In this document: positions 11,640 to 23,214 of the stretch, in pieces | Layout of the letters: each line of letters begins with the position of its first letter | How positions within the stretch are numbered: position 1 is the stretch's first letter | Source: Diphasiastrum complanatum | Lineage: Eukaryota; Streptophyta; Lycopodiopsida; Lycopodiales; Lycopodiaceae | Reading direction: 5' to 3' | Length of the DNA: 64,000 bases | NCBI GenBank assembly: GCA_029204225.1 | Contig: CM055113.1 | Span: forward strand, 32,735,363-32,799,362 | Program-made: the position numbers and the translations under genes | Notes under the pieces: generated by a model | Database searches by the model: none | What the model was told of the DNA's origin: nothing | The model's input: the letters and a program-made list of their open reading frames with translations, nothing else

Positions 11640-11785
11640 CATATCATAAAGGTGAATGTTTCCAATGAAGTGTTGAGGGATATTGGCTCATGTACCACAT
11701 CCAAGGAGGCTTGGGACTCATTGAAATCCATCTATGAGGTGAATGATGTAGAGAATTTGTCAACTAGTTTGATCTTTTGGCAAAT
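11640..11785 (+). pseudogene. Copia gag fragment
   Basis: Encodes 'VLRDIGSCTTSKEAWDSLKS' and 'IYEVNDVENL', the UBN2/gag-polypeptide motif (TAKEAWD..) of plant Copia elements. It is plus-strand, opposite to the Copia at 8.3-11.2 kb, so it belongs to another insertion. No start or flanking gag is readable. Confidence 0.65.
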
Positions 11786-12210
11786 ACATTTGAGGCCAAT
11801 TTGCATTTTAGACTTAGAGATAGACATTTCAAAGTTATTTTAGTCCAAATGTTTTTAAGTTACTACTTTTAGAAAGTGAGGGAAAAGTAGGTGGTCGAGT
11901 TTGGAAGATTCAAATTTGAATATCTTGTTCATTGAATCTAGTCCATATTTTTTGTAAGATTTTTGATCTAGAAGTTTCTATGGAGGAAAAGCACATTCAA
12001 AACAGGGCACATGTTTTTACACAGTCTACATAACTACTCGAAACGACTCATAGTTATAGTTTACGTTCATTTCTGTAGACAGACTGTTTACGACCAAAGC
12101 CACCGACTTGCGTTAATCCATCAACAAGTAGTCTTTGAGAAGTCCTAACTGGATGGATGCCAGCACATCACAACCAACTAGATGACGCCTTTGACGACCT
12201 AATTGCTTAG

Positions 12211-12219
12211 TATAAATAG
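12211..12219 (+). promoter_or_regulatory. LTR TATA box
   Basis: TATAAATAG, in the right place to drive transcription of element B. The TC tract beginning 60 bp downstream would lie in the transcript's R/U5 region. Confidence 0.6.
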
Positions 12220-12273
12220 CTATTCACATTTCAACATCTTATGATCAAGAAGAAAATCGAGTATCAAATAGTT

Positions 12274-12379
<106 letters not shown>

Positions 12380-12934
12380 CCTGCGAGCTTGAACACTCTT
12401 GAGCATTCTAGCTCAGTTCTTTAGAGTTGATTAGAGATTGCTATTGCGCTTACTGCTTATCAGTAGTTGCGCTTAATTCAGACTTACATTTTAGCCGTTC
12501 AGAGATAGCTTAGAGTACGCGGCTCTGATCCGCAACTTGTTGTACTCATTTACATCTATTTCCCTTCCATACTGAATCAATACTGTCTTCTTATTGCGTT
12601 CAACCTCGTCTCAAAATGTATGCATTTCTGTAGTTCTTCGTGACTAATTATTTGTCTAATGTTTCGCAACAAATAATTTGTCTGATGTTTCAATGCTTAA
12701 TGTTTGGCTACGTAATCATGTAGTACTAATGATCTCAAAGTTAGTTACTATCGAACGTGTTTTCTATCATTATTGTTTTGATCAAAATTGATAGGCATAG
12801 TCATGCATAAAGAAAGAGGAAGATAGTTTATTCCGATGTGCACGATAAATTTTCTTTCTTGTCATTTGATTTTTTTTTATTAGAATTCTTTTCTTTTCGA
12901 GTTCGACCTATCTTTCACACACCTCTTTCCAACA

Positions 12935-12946
12935 TGGTATCAGAGC
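12935..12946 (+). other. primer-binding site (tRNA-iMet type)
   Basis: TGGTATCAGAGC directly follows the LTR end. This is the common Copia minus-strand priming site. Confidence 0.93.
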
Positions 12947-13121
12947 ATTGATTCTTCAAGGCCTAATACTATCAGAGCGTAAGCTCTTACGCTTGGTATC
13001 TTTCGTGATATCAAATTATTCTTCTGTTCAAATCAATTCATTTAGGTATCAGAGAATTGATTTCCACAGCACTGTATCTTTGTTTTAACGACAATCGAAT
13101 AATCAACAGTCTAAAGTTCTA

Positions 13122-14010
13122 GATGGATTCTCAAAGTAAAGTCGGTCTTATCGCAGACAAGCTGAATGGATCCAATTATAATTTATGAAAAATTTAAGAT
13201 GAAGACCTTGCTAATCGCCAACGAGTCGTGGGATGTTGTTACAGGTATCGAAGTGAAGCCTGAAGCGACACAGACGACTCAAAATGGAAGTCAAAGGATG
13301 GTAAAACTTTTGTGCTTATTATCCTCAATATATCAGATACTCAAATTGGCCACGTAGTTGAAGCCGGAGCTTCGAAAGAAGTTTGGGACATCCTGAGCTC
13401 ACTATATGATGTGAGAGACGTAATTACTAAGTTACATCTTTGAAGGAAATTCTTCACACTCAAGATGTCGAATAATGATTCTCTTTAGAATCATATTAAC
13501 CAGTTTAAGAATCTCTTGCAACAAATGGCTACTGTCAGATCAGTCATAGACGATCAAGACGCAATTATGACATTGCTTTCAAGCCTGCCCTCTACATATG
13601 AGAACTGGGTGATGATAATCATGACACACTCAAATTTAACTCTTACCAGAGTTATCATTATGTTGCTGCAAGAAGATAATCGAAGAAGTCAAGACACTTC
13701 GTCTACCTCTTCGTCTCATGTTCTGTATGTCAACAAGGGCTCGAAACGACAAAAGCAGAAAAGCTCCCAGCAGTCTACATCAAATCAGAAACATACTCAA
13801 GGTCAAGAACAATCATTGAATCCACATTCGTCGAAGAAGAAGATGTTTTGCAGGTATTGCAAACGCAATAACAATGAGATCCAAGATTGCCAAATTCTCA
13901 AAGCGAAGAATGCAGCCAAGCAGCCTGATCAACAAGCAAATACAATTATAGCACCTCCTGAAGTCGAAATTATGGTCAAGGACAAATACACGAATTCGAA
14001 TGATTCGTGA
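13122..14010 (+). pseudogene. Copia gag (element B)
   Basis: Starts MDSQSKVGLIADKLNGSNYN at 13122, 176 bp after the PBS, then 'MKTLLIANESWDVV', 'GASKEVWDILSSLYDVRD', 'NQFKNLLQQMATVRSVI' and 'IMTLLSSLPSTYENW', the full UBN2-type gag layout. A knuckle 'CRYCKRNNNEIQDC' near the end keeps three Cys, but the His is replaced by Asn/Glu. The conserved Trp codon after NYNL is a stop with a one-base insertion, and there are more stops near 13440 and 13488, so the gene is dead. Only gag is present between the LTRs; all of pol is missing. Confidence 0.9.
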
Positions 14011-14017
14011 TTTCTGA

Positions 14018-14183
14018 ATTTAGTTACTATAAGATCGGACGTGTTTTCTATCACTATTGTTTTGTTCGAAATTGATAGGCATAGTCATGCATAAAGAAAG
14101 AGGAAGATAGTTTATTCCGCTGCACATGATAAATTTTCTTTTTGTCATTCGAATTCTTTCCTTTTCGAGTTCGACCTATCTTT
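14018..14183 (+). repeat. truncated 3' LTR of element B
   Basis: Matches the right part of the 5' LTR (12740-12920), including ataggcatagtcatgcataa and gagttcgacctatcttt. It lacks the LTR's left part and stops 20 bp short of the LTR end, exactly where the next LTR begins. Confidence 0.88.
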
Positions 14184-14865
14184 TGTTAAAAATTCACAAT
14201 TCTAGCTTGACTAGTTTTGGTCATATGACTTGTAAATAGTTAGGTGGTCATGATGTGGCTTGTCACACATGCCAAATAGCATAGGATTCCATTCATAAGG
14301 ATGTTCTCAAGTTGACCTAAGTGATAGAACCTTTGGAATGAGTCCAAATCATGCTTAGATACAAGAGAGAAAAAGTAGGAGCTATTTTTGGTAAGTTTTA
14401 CATTGTTGAGGGATCTCCAAGATTCCAACCCTAACTTGGTAGGGATGAAAGGTCCACCAAATTTAGCATTAGGGATAGGTTTAGGGCTACTCATACCTAC
14501 CCAAAACCGTGATGGATCATTTATATATAGGTGATGATCTCTCACCAAAATCAATCAAGCAATTTCATGATTTTTCTTTCATATTGGTGCAACTACTCTC
14601 TATGTTCATAATTCTTTGAGTTTTTGTGATTCCTAATCATTATAGGATTGAATGTGGGTCTGGTGTACAGTTTTTAAACTGTGGAAGGCCGTACTTTCAC
14701 ACGTGTGAAGGCTTATTCAAGGATTTGGGCCATTTAGTGAGGTTCAAGCATAGATTATTGATGAATTTTGATGGTGCAACTTGTGCTAACTTTATGGAAT
14801 CATAATCTATTGTTTCCCTCATCATTTTAAGTGTTTTAGGATCCTTATTTGTTGTAATTTTTACA
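14184..14865 (+). repeat. LTR of nested element C
   Basis: Begins TGTTAAAAAT and ends ATTTTTACA, near-perfect terminal inverted repeats, and is followed at once by a primer-binding site. It starts inside the 3' LTR of element B, after tcttt, so C inserted into B. A TATATATA box lies at 14521-14528. The opposite LTR of C and the remaining end of B's LTR were not found downstream, so C seems truncated. A diverged relative lies in reverse orientation at 27.9-28.45 kb. Confidence 0.85.
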
Positions 14866-14878
14866 TGGTATCAGAGCC
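14866..14878 (+). other. primer-binding site of element C
   Basis: TGGTATCAGAGCC abuts the LTR end, defining a Copia-type 5' LTR. Confidence 0.92.
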
Positions 14879-16429
14879 TAAATGTTGAAATGATCTAAAT
14901 CCTTGCTTTTCATTCAAATTTTTGATCTAAAATCTTGTGTAGATTGGATCTTAGCATCTAGCATTGATTCTAGAACTCAAAGTGAGTGAAATCTATTGGA
15001 GATTGGTGTTATGTGACTTCATTTGCAGGTGTTTAGGTGTCTAAAACCAGAGGCAAAGTTGAATTCAATCCACATTACCAAGACAACAAGTTTTGCTTGC
15101 TCCAAGCATTGATTTCCAAGCGAGTTTTGGAGGTGATTTCATAGAGGAGGCTTTTTAGCATTCAAGAAGAGGAAAGATCTGAGATTTGGGGACTCTTCAA
15201 GGCTGTTTTAAGGTGTAGAGGACACCTCCTAAAGTGATTTAGGTTCATTCCAACCATTGCTTGACTTATGCATCAAATTAGATCACTTTTTCATCAATTT
15301 TGATCAATTTTTGCTTGTGATTGGATAGTAGATTGTGTTGCATCCTCATTAAGTTCCATTCAGATCTTTTTCAAGTGATTTTGAAAGGATACTAGGTTGC
15401 TGATATTCACTCTTGATCAGATCATTTGGAAGCTTTTATGTTCTTTATAGAACGAGGGGCAATTCTACTAGTATTGTCTACTTCAATCAAGTGCATTGTT
15501 TCTAGTATTCTATGATTTGATTTTGTTAAAGATCATTCTTAGATCTTTATAGGAAGTCCATTACTGATCTTTTCAGGTCCCTAAGAAGTGGGATATGGTA
15601 GATCTTCAATCAAGTCAATACAAGTAACCTTCATTTGTGTCAAGTCCTTGATTAGGAGAATAGATGGCATCTTTAAATGCATATCCAAAGAGTACCAGCG
15701 AGATCATGCAAGTACCCAGGAGTACAAATATCTGATCTGATGGCATGACGTCAGCAGATACATTCTAGGTCGTGGCTAATCTGCCACTCTTGTATTTCCC
15801 TGATTAGTTTTTGATGCTTAATCACTCTAATCTTAGATTTACATATAACGACTATACTTACTAGATGATACTTGACATATAGATCGACAGAGTACACATA
15901 CAGTGTAACGTAGTAGTCTGATGCAAGGAAGCAATCAAGACAAAATACAGAATATATGTCCGCCTGCGTGCGAAGACAATTCTGTCTAGGATCTGTAGAT
16001 CGAACTGTCCGCTAGTAAAGCAAGACGATTGCTCGTGATTCTCCCACGCCAACGCACTGCGTGGATTTGCATGAAGTGCTTGAAGAAATCAGAGAAAGTT
16101 CAATATAGATGATTTTCTTGTTGTCTCTGATACTCCTACATCTGAGCAAGTATAAATGATAATTAGATATCATTTGAATGCATATCAACATAATTAGATA
16201 GAGAGAAAATGCCTAGCTGAATTTGTTAAATTCAGGCTGAATTAATTGCACGTAATAAATTAATCAAGTCGAGCTCATAAATAATATTCAAAATGAATTA
16301 GCAAAACTCCATTAAATGCCTCCTTTTTCAGACAAGAACAGGGCGTGTAACTTGTAATTATAAGCACAGTGCTTTCGTTGCACCATTTTATTTTTTTAAT
16401 AATAAAATTCTAACTATCTATATCCGGGT
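14879..16429. other. internal remnant of element C and unassigned DNA
   Basis: No gag or pol frame is readable. The first part should be leader sequence of element C. From about 15700 on the composition changes, and a short motif tctctgatactcc at about 16120 might be a decayed reversed primer site. Nothing else is supported. Confidence 0.35.
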
Positions 16430-16612
16430 GGTATTATCTTTGCGATACCAGTTTGATCCATACCAGTTTGAAGTTTGTAAATTATGTCTATGTCCATACC
16501 CGACTGGTAATAGAAAACTTATTTATTTTAATACCACAGATCCGTATGATATTAGAAAAACCGGAGTACTTACAATACCGTGACCGGACTGGTATTTAAA
16601 ATAGTGATACCC
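16430..16612. repeat. clustered ACTGGTA/TACCAGT motifs
   Basis: Within 180 bp the words tggtatt, ataccagttt (twice), ccgactggtaa, ataccaca, ggactggtattt and atacccacc occur in both orientations. Dense short repeats in both orientations resemble subterminal repeats of DNA transposons such as CACTA, but no terminus was found. Confidence 0.5.
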
Positions 16613-16613
16613 A

Positions 16614-16971
16614 CCCAACACTGGTCAGGACCTTCTTCGTCGTTCTTCCACTACACAAGGGGCTGATGCATCTCACGCAGCTCAAGAGAAAGAGCGAGAT
16701 TATAATGATCGTGCACCTGGTGAAGATTTAATCCCCTTTGCCTTGGAAACATATGGATGTCCTCATAAAAAATTTAATGATTTTTTGTTATTATGTGCGG
16801 AGCTTGTTGTGAAACGTTAGGGTGAAAGTATATTGTCATGTATCTTTCTACCATCAACGTATTTCCATTGCATTGCAACATTCATAGGCGCTTTCAATTC
16901 TTTGTCAAGCATTACCTATTGGTGACACCATTCTAGTTAGTGATTTACATCAAGCAGTTGGTTTTGAGTAG
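16614..16971 (+). pseudogene. non-LTR retrotransposon 3' coding end
   Basis: Reads 'DLLRRSSTTQGADASHA', 'KERDYNDRAPGEDLIPFALE', 'TYGCPHKKFNDFLLLCAEL', closely matching the end of the large element at 31.65-34.77 kb, which stops at this point because an AT repeat follows. Here the protein goes on: after a stop and a one-base shift it reads FYHQRISIALQHS, then GDTILVSDLHQAVGFE and a stop at 16971. This is the extreme C-terminus downstream of the restriction-like endonuclease. 5' truncation is typical of target-primed integration. About 130 bp of 3' untranslated sequence may follow. Confidence 0.87.
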
Positions 16972-17430
16972 TTAATTCACTATTTTAGGTTTTATTAAGT
17001 TTTCCAACACGATTGTTTTCTGTCGTTTGGCATTATAATTTTATATGCTTTCATCTATTTGAATGTTAATGCGTTTTCCCATCATTCATTAATATAAGCA
17101 GGGATTTCTTCTTAGAAGTGACAAGTTGAGTTACGTAAGAAGAATCCCTTGCGGGGTCTTGTGACTGCTTCGGCCTTGGGTTGTCGTTTTTAGTTAAAGT
17201 TTTGCAAAAAATGAAAAGAAGGCTGCATTTGGGTACTACGCTTTTTTAACCTGGGTCGCCTGGAGGGAAATTAGGTTCTAGTGATGAAATTATTATCCTC
17301 TTAATTCTTAAGGGCAAAATTAGGGCAGAAAAGCAAAGGAAAGAAAGAGAAAGCAAGGATCCATTGGCTATGGCGTCGGGATAACTAAAACCTTGGAAAA
17401 CAAGCAGAAAGACCAAGGAGAAAGGAGGAG

Positions 17431-19263
17431 ATGGTGATGATAGCGAGAACGAAAGCAGGTCGCATGATGCGCTGCATCTTCGTTGCTCTGTTGCGGAATG
17501 GCGATGAAAGGAAGCATCATCACATGCGCTATTATTCGTCTCTTCTTTTCCTTCCTCACCTGCAGCTTCATGCACTCCCTTGTTGCCTCAGCAAACGCCT
17601 CGTGCTTCATAATGTAGCCGTGGATGTGGAAGAATCCCCGATTTTTCTGCCAGATGAGCTTGCATTTGCAGAAAAGGCTTTGGCAAGCCATGCTGCTGCG
17701 TCTCAGCATCAGCGCGCCATCGCCGCATGCCTGTGTGACTATTTGCAAGTCCACAGGGGTTTGTCATTCAAGGATGCTGTTGCCATATCCACAAATGTTC
17801 CAGCATTTATTGAGAAAATTGCTGCATCGGCATCGGATGAGCAGGCTGATTCTGAGGTAAGCACTGCTAACATTAAAGCTCATTTTGAAACAACTCTAAA
17901 AAATGAAGGGGTTAATGAATGCGAGCTTCTCCTAGAAAGTATAGGCGTTCCTTGTAAGAAGTTTGGTGAGGTATTATCTGCTTTCACACCGGATGCTCGT
18001 AGCAGGAGAGACCTGCTGCACATAGTGGCAGTTTTAGAAGACATTGGCATACCCAGGAAGAAAGTCTGGAACCTTATCAGGAGGGAAAATAAGCTTACTC
18101 AAGTATCTGTGGAAGAAATAGCTTCGAATCTTCAAACCCTAGAAGATTTTGGTGTAAAGAAGAAACACTTCAGACAGGTGGTGCAAAGGTGCCCATCCAT
18201 ACTTCTTGGTGATCTAAAAGAAGTATTGAGCCCATTGGCGCACCAATTAGAAGAGTTAGGAGTTGATTATAATCAGATTATCAGCCATAACTTGGAGTAC
18301 AATTCACAGAGAGTAATTATTTCCGGTGCAGCTAAACTTCAAGAGTTAAGAAACATATATTTGCAGCATGGCCTTTCCATCCCAGAACTTGCCAAAGCAC
18401 TGCGAAGGTACCCGCGCTTGTTGGCTTTTGTTTCTGAAAGCAATTGGACTAAATCTTTGGAGTATTTGAAAGGGCTAAGTCTGGGCGATAATGATTTTGG
18501 CCAGCTTATTAAGCGCAACCCACCACTTCTAACATGCAGCATTCAGAGTAACCTTAAGCTAAAAATTGACTTCCTGGCAAGCATTGGAGTTAGTAAGGAT
18601 AATCTGCCGCGGATTCTGAAGAGATGCCCAACCTTGTTTTGCTGTAGTATTGAGCAGAATTTGAAGCCCAAAATGAAGTATTTGCAGAGTGTAGGGATGC
18701 AGGGAAACGATCTCGGAAAGATAGTTACACTTAGGCCATCGATCCTTGGAAGATCTCTCACTAAGGGTTTTAGTGAAAAAGTGAACTTCCTCATAGTTCT
18801 AGGATTTGAGACTGGCTCGCCTCAATTTGTAAGAGCGTTAGGTTGCCTGTTTTCTGCAAGCTTGGACACTTTAGAGTCAAGGATGAAGCAATTAGGAGAA
18901 CTTGGTTTTACATTAAGTGAGATTTTTCTGATGGTGAAGCGGAATCCGAATCTACTTTCTACAAGTAACAAACAGTTCCAGGCTAAGATTGAGTTTCTTA
19001 TGAACATCATGGAGTATTCACTCAAAGATCTTGTGAGTTATCCTGTATATTTCAATCTCAACCTTCAAGGCAGAATAATTCCGCGTCACAGAGTTCTTTC
19101 ATGGTTAAGATCTCATGGAAAACTTAACAAGAGCTCTTCCTTAAGCTACATTGTGGCTTTGTCTGAAAAAAGGTTTCAAGCAAAATTTATAGAGACTTAT
19201 CCTGGGTGTCGTGATGTTTTTGAAGGACTGAAAACTATGGAACCTTTGGTCAGTAGTGCTTGA
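17431..19263 (+). CDS. mTERF-family organelle protein
   Basis: Intact intronless frame of 610 residues. Plant mTERF proteins are nuclear-encoded nucleic-acid-binding solenoids that act in mitochondria or plastids on transcription termination, splicing or rRNA maturation. Repeats of about 30-36 residues with the Pro-containing signature run from about 195 to 560: QRCPSILL (252), RRYPRLL (325), KRNPPLL (361), KRCPTLF (397), TLRPSIL (433), KRNPNLL (503) and the usual end block YPVYFNLNLQGRIIPRH (537-553). Residues 1-45 are Arg-rich and lack acids, with RYYSS at 33-37 like a mitochondrial cleavage site, so mitochondrial import is inferred. ATG at 17431 is the first in frame and keeps that leader. 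The gene shares no unit with its retroelement neighbours. Which mTERF clade it belongs to I cannot say. Confidence 0.96.
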   Translation: MVMIARTKAGRMMRCIFVALLRNGDERKHHHMRYYSSLLFLPHLQLHALPCCLSKRLVLHNVAVDVEESPIFLPDELAFAEKALASHAAASQHQRAIAACLCDYLQVHRGLSFKDAVAISTNVPAFIEKIAASASDEQADSEVSTANIKAHFETTLKNEGVNECELLLESIGVPCKKFGEVLSAFTPDARSRRDLLHIVAVLEDIGIPRKKVWNLIRRENKLTQVSVEEIASNLQTLEDFGVKKKHFRQVVQRCPSILLGDLKEVLSPLAHQLEELGVDYNQIISHNLEYNSQRVIISGAAKLQELRNIYLQHGLSIPELAKALRRYPRLLAFVSESNWTKSLEYLKGLSLGDNDFGQLIKRNPPLLTCSIQSNLKLKIDFLASIGVSKDNLPRILKRCPTLFCCSIEQNLKPKMKYLQSVGMQGNDLGKIVTLRPSILGRSLTKGFSEKVNFLIVLGFETGSPQFVRALGCLFSASLDTLESRMKQLGELGFTLSEIFLMVKRNPNLLSTSNKQFQAKIEFLMNIMEYSLKDLVSYPVYFNLNLQGRIIPRHRVLSWLRSHGKLNKSSSLSYIVALSEKRFQAKFIETYPGCRDVFEGLKTMEPLVSSA

Positions 19264-20890
19264 GACTTATGCATCAAGTTGGGATGTCTGAATGGGTTTT
19301 CACCTTTGCTTCACTGCTTATGGGAAAGTTCACATTTTACTTTGTGGTCTGCAACATGCGCAATGGGATATCAATGCATCGATTTTTTTTAGACTTCTCT
19401 CCAGTGCTGCATATTTTATTCTAAAAAGCTCTTATCCTAAGCAGTGAAAGCATGATGCACTATTCAGCGGAGGATTGCAATCTAACTCTGAAAAACTTAG
19501 TTGAGGAGACCATACAGAAGAGCCCTTTTGGCAAACGATTGGGAAATGTGGTTGCTGATTTCAAGGCTAGCCAGAGACGCTGAGGCTCTTCAAAGAGCTT
19601 ATAATTGCAATTTTTTGTGATGGAACCTTGCCTTGCAGTTCTGCTAGCGATGTTAACCAGTGAATTGAGCTGCAAATCACATGGGTCACGCACATGACTT
19701 GGTGTCTGGGGTATTCATTCCGAGTGACCAGGTTGGTATATTATCTCCTTCACAAGTTTGGAAGTCAAAGTGCTTCCATTTGTTGCTTTGCACAATCCGT
19801 ATTTGCCGTGCAAGCTGGGTGCAGATTCCTACTTCAGATTTTTGTTTGGTGAGAGAGTGATCTTACATATTCCCAATAAGCTGCATTGTATGACTGATCT
19901 CCTGGGCTTGAACAAGTCTGTGGAGCTGAAATTTTGAGTGCAAGTAGGAAGAATTTTGTACATCTTTAAAGTTGACACAAATGAGATTGTACTTTATAGC
20001 TCCTCCTAAACCTTGTTCTTGACAAATAATGTTTCATACAAGAATAAAAATGAGGTGCTTGCGTTGTTACGCACTTGATGTTGTGCAATCTGTATTTCCT
20101 CAAACATATTGTTTGTTAGTTCGGTTAAATCTTCCCAAAAGTACTTACTGTTTGCAATTTTTTCTTGCATCTTAGGCAATCTATTACTCTCTTATAGAAA
20201 GTTCCAGTCAATCTACGTTCAATGGTCTGCTTTACGTGGTAAGTCAGCTTGTCGAAAGTAGTGAATGCTCTTATCATGCTTGTGTGGCAGATTTGCCCAA
20301 ATAATCATCACATATTCCAACTTCTGCCACCTATACTATCTATTTGGACAAATAGTGTTCCATCCATAACCATGTGTACCTTGATACAATCCTCAGTCAG
20401 GCAAGTTTTGTCTCCAAGCGTGTTTTTGCACTCGGATTGAGTTTCATTCACAAAAACGGCAATATCTGTTTATTGTATACTCTGACTTAAATTCTTCTTT
20501 CCTAGCAGTATTATCTGCAGCATCCCATTTATCATCATCATCATTAAAAATGCTTCACTTTCATTATGAATAGCATTCTTAGTAGCCTTGTAAATGTTCT
20601 TTTCAAACTTTTAGGTAGTACTTACTTGAGATGTCTTCGTGAGCAGTTTTATTTATATATTTATTTGGTATTGTCAAGTTTCTGTTTTCAACTATTGTAA
20701 GTGACTATTTTCGAAATGGCAAAGGGATATTGGGTCTCAGTGAGAGTTTGCTGGACTAGTTTCCTCAAATGTAAGGGCTGATCGATCAAAGGGCACATCA
20801 TATGCTGATTCGGACATGTGGCCCAATTCCCGAGTGATATGTGGTCAAACAGTTGTAGCAATCCACAGGCCCATGTGCCAGGATTATGCC
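19264..20890. other. mTERF 3' flank
   Basis: No further gene seen. A possible polyadenylation signal AATAAA lies at 20043-20048; nearer AT-rich candidates are less clear. Short frames have no recognisable content. Confidence 0.4.
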
Positions 20891-20900
20891 AAGAGGGGGG
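20891..20900 (+). other. polypurine tract
   Basis: AAGAGGGGGG lies directly before TGTATGTT, the start of an LTR. A PPT here implies that this LTR was the 3' LTR of an element to its left, of which no coding part is recognisable. Confidence 0.6.
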
Positions 20901-21344
20901 TGTATGTTATGTACCATAATGGTAATTGTGATGGCCTCGCAAGAGGCACAACGTAGATCTAGGGTTATTGACATGTTTGGGTGCCAGTGTCAACATCCTA
21001 GGGTGACACATGTCATTGACTGGATCGTGCTTGATGAGGGGGCCCAGTTGCCCTATGTTTATATTTGCCATTCATTCAGTCTACCTGGGAAGAGGTGGAT
21101 GGAGAACACATGTGAGCTAGGATGTATCCCCATGCCAGGAGATGTGTGCTAGGAGAGCCGAGAGCGTTATCAGTGGTATGGGACATTGGTTATCGCTGGA
21201 GGCTCATCTAGGCATGAAGATGTCGATTAATTCTAGTGCATGTGGGTGAGTCGATAATGACACGATGGATGGGCGGTGTGTTCGTCACATATGTTCGGTG
21301 TGCGAGGACCTTATAGCAATAAGAAGATTTAGGGAGTTGTAACA
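20901..21344 (+). repeat. Gypsy-type LTR
   Basis: 444 bp starting TGTATGTTATG and ending GTTGTAACA, with a PPT on the left and a tRNA-iMet-like primer site on the right. Protease and reverse transcriptase remnants follow 100 bp downstream. The LTR therefore has the context of both a 3' and a 5' LTR. Confidence 0.7.
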
Positions 21345-21348
21345 ATTG

Positions 21349-21360
21349 TTATCAGAGCCA
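21349..21360 (+). other. primer-binding site
   Basis: TTATCAGAGCCA matches the tRNA-iMet site TGGTATCAGAGCCA except for its first bases, and lies 4 bp beyond the LTR end. Confidence 0.65.
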
Positions 21361-21439
21361 CCGATTTCTATATTAAGGTGCATACACTCTTGCTTTTTGA
21401 TGTTTACAATTTTATTAATTTTTGTGGTTGATGGGTCAT

Positions 21440-22312
21440 GTTTCTCTAGCATGAAGAAAGGGCACTTGTCAAAAGATTGCCCAAAGAAATGCAAGAAGGG
21501 TGGTGGTTCTTTTAAAGCACTAGGTAATCCTACCATTTATTATCTTGATGTATTAGTTTGGAATGAAACAATTTGTAGTAATTGTTGTTTCAATATAGCT
21601 ATTTTTGGACCTCACAGTCTCATTGGTATGAATGGTTTCGTAGGTAGCCAAGTTGTGAGCATCCTCTTTAATGATGATTCAATTTCCAACTTTATTAAAT
21701 TTAGATTGGTGCAGAAGTTGAACGTGGCAATTGCACCAAGTGATTACAAGTATGTGAGACAGGAGAGAAACACCAAGTCTAGGACCAGTTTGTTCTTCCC
21801 TTGACATTACAGATTTAGAATTATTTAGATTGTTTGTCTTTTCACATATTGAATGTTAATAAGATAGATGTTATTGTAGGTAAAGAGTGGTGGTTTGCTA
21901 GAAATGAGCTGTTAAAAAATGATTATGTGACTCGTAGTCTTTCTTTTTGCATAATGGCTCCTTAGTTGAGCTTAAAGGTGATGTAACTATGCCTGATCTA
22001 CCTTTTTTATCCGCTCATGAAGTGAATCAATGTATAAAAGATTTTGGGTATCATTTGTATTTATGTTTTCTGAAAGCTGAAATTTATGTGAATGCTTTTG
22101 TTATCCAAATTTAATGTTGATGTATCATTTATTCCTAAAGAAATGTCTCTTTCTAATCCTTGCATTGAAAATATATTTGAAGGTAATATTTTTAAGAGAC
22201 TTAGGATAGAATACGTTGATGTATTTCTTGAGCAGTTGCCTAAGGGTCTTTTCCCCTCAATGGGGTGTAGACCATCATATCGTCTTTGCGACAACTCTTC
22301 ATGTATCTCTTA
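21440..22312 (+). pseudogene. Ty3/Gypsy protease to RT start
   Basis: In order: knuckle remnant KKGHLSKDCPKK, then 'MNGFVGSQVVSILFNDDSIS' and NFIKFRLVQKLNV, a Gypsy aspartic protease with the active-site DSGS/DSGA-type motif changed to NDDSIS, then IVGKEWW, then 'LEQLPKGLFPSMGCRPSYRL', the segment that leads into reverse transcriptase (usually ..ELP.GLPP..). Two or more frameshifts occur. Catalytic RT is missing. The element starts at the LTR at 20901 and lacks most of gag. Confidence 0.82.
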
Positions 22313-23214
22313 ACCCCTAGGGATTGTGTATTGAGGTTGTAAATCCTATGAATTTGTGCTCCCTCCTTAGATCAGTTTCTCCTTGCATGATGATGTCCTT
22401 ACCTTGCATCTTCTGTTCAGCTATGGATCATGATGTAGGTGTGCAAATTAGTTGAATTTGATAGTTGGAGTGTAGTATCTCATGTGTTGAGAGGAAAAGT
22501 GATGAGCAGAAGGCGAAGCTTATGATTGTGATGAAAAATAGCCACGAGGGTAGGGTTTCCAAACCCTTGGAGAAGGAGGCCCTTTAGGCCTTAGAAAATG
22601 AGGGAAAACAAAAAAAATCCTGGATGGGTGTTTAGTTTTTCTTAAGTTCAAAGTTTTTGAATGTGATAATTTTGTCGAGGCCTTGGTGTTAGAAATGGCA
22701 CAATGTTTGGAGACTAGAGAATTAGAGTAGATGAGTTGAGCCCAGATTTTTTGGCCTTGTGAGGGCCAATGCCAAGGGAGAGAACTTTGGTCCCCTACTA
22801 GGGAAAATTTGCTTCAATTTCATGCTACCTTGACTACGTGTCTAACTTTAGTGGTATTGTAACTTGATTTTTTTAGTTTTTTATCGACAAAAGTTTTTTG
22901 GCATGCTCTAAGGCTTATTTATAGCTCATGGCTATTGAATTTAGTTTTAGTTATTTGGCATAATGTAGCTTAAACACAATTGATAATTTTATTCAATTTG
23001 CAAATCATAGCTAGTTATTTTTTGTCATGCAGTTTTCATTACCTTTGAAATATAATTTTTTGCGATTGTTTGTTTAACGTACTTGGGCTGATTCCGTTTA
23101 TGACCCATTTTTGGTATCATATGAACACAAATACGAAAAAGAAAAATTTGAATATAAATTTATGGCATTCTTTTTCTTGTAGGAATAGGACTTCGCTATG
23201 GATTTGAATTATGC
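22313..23214. other. unassigned retroelement-like interval
   Basis: No readable domain. Near 22490-22740 there is faint Gypsy-like character (Lys-rich frames), not enough to assign. Confidence 0.3.

Noticed and set aside
17246-17754. Minus-strand frames overlapping the mTERF start
   Set aside because: They are antisense shadows of the mTERF gene and its leader with no domain.
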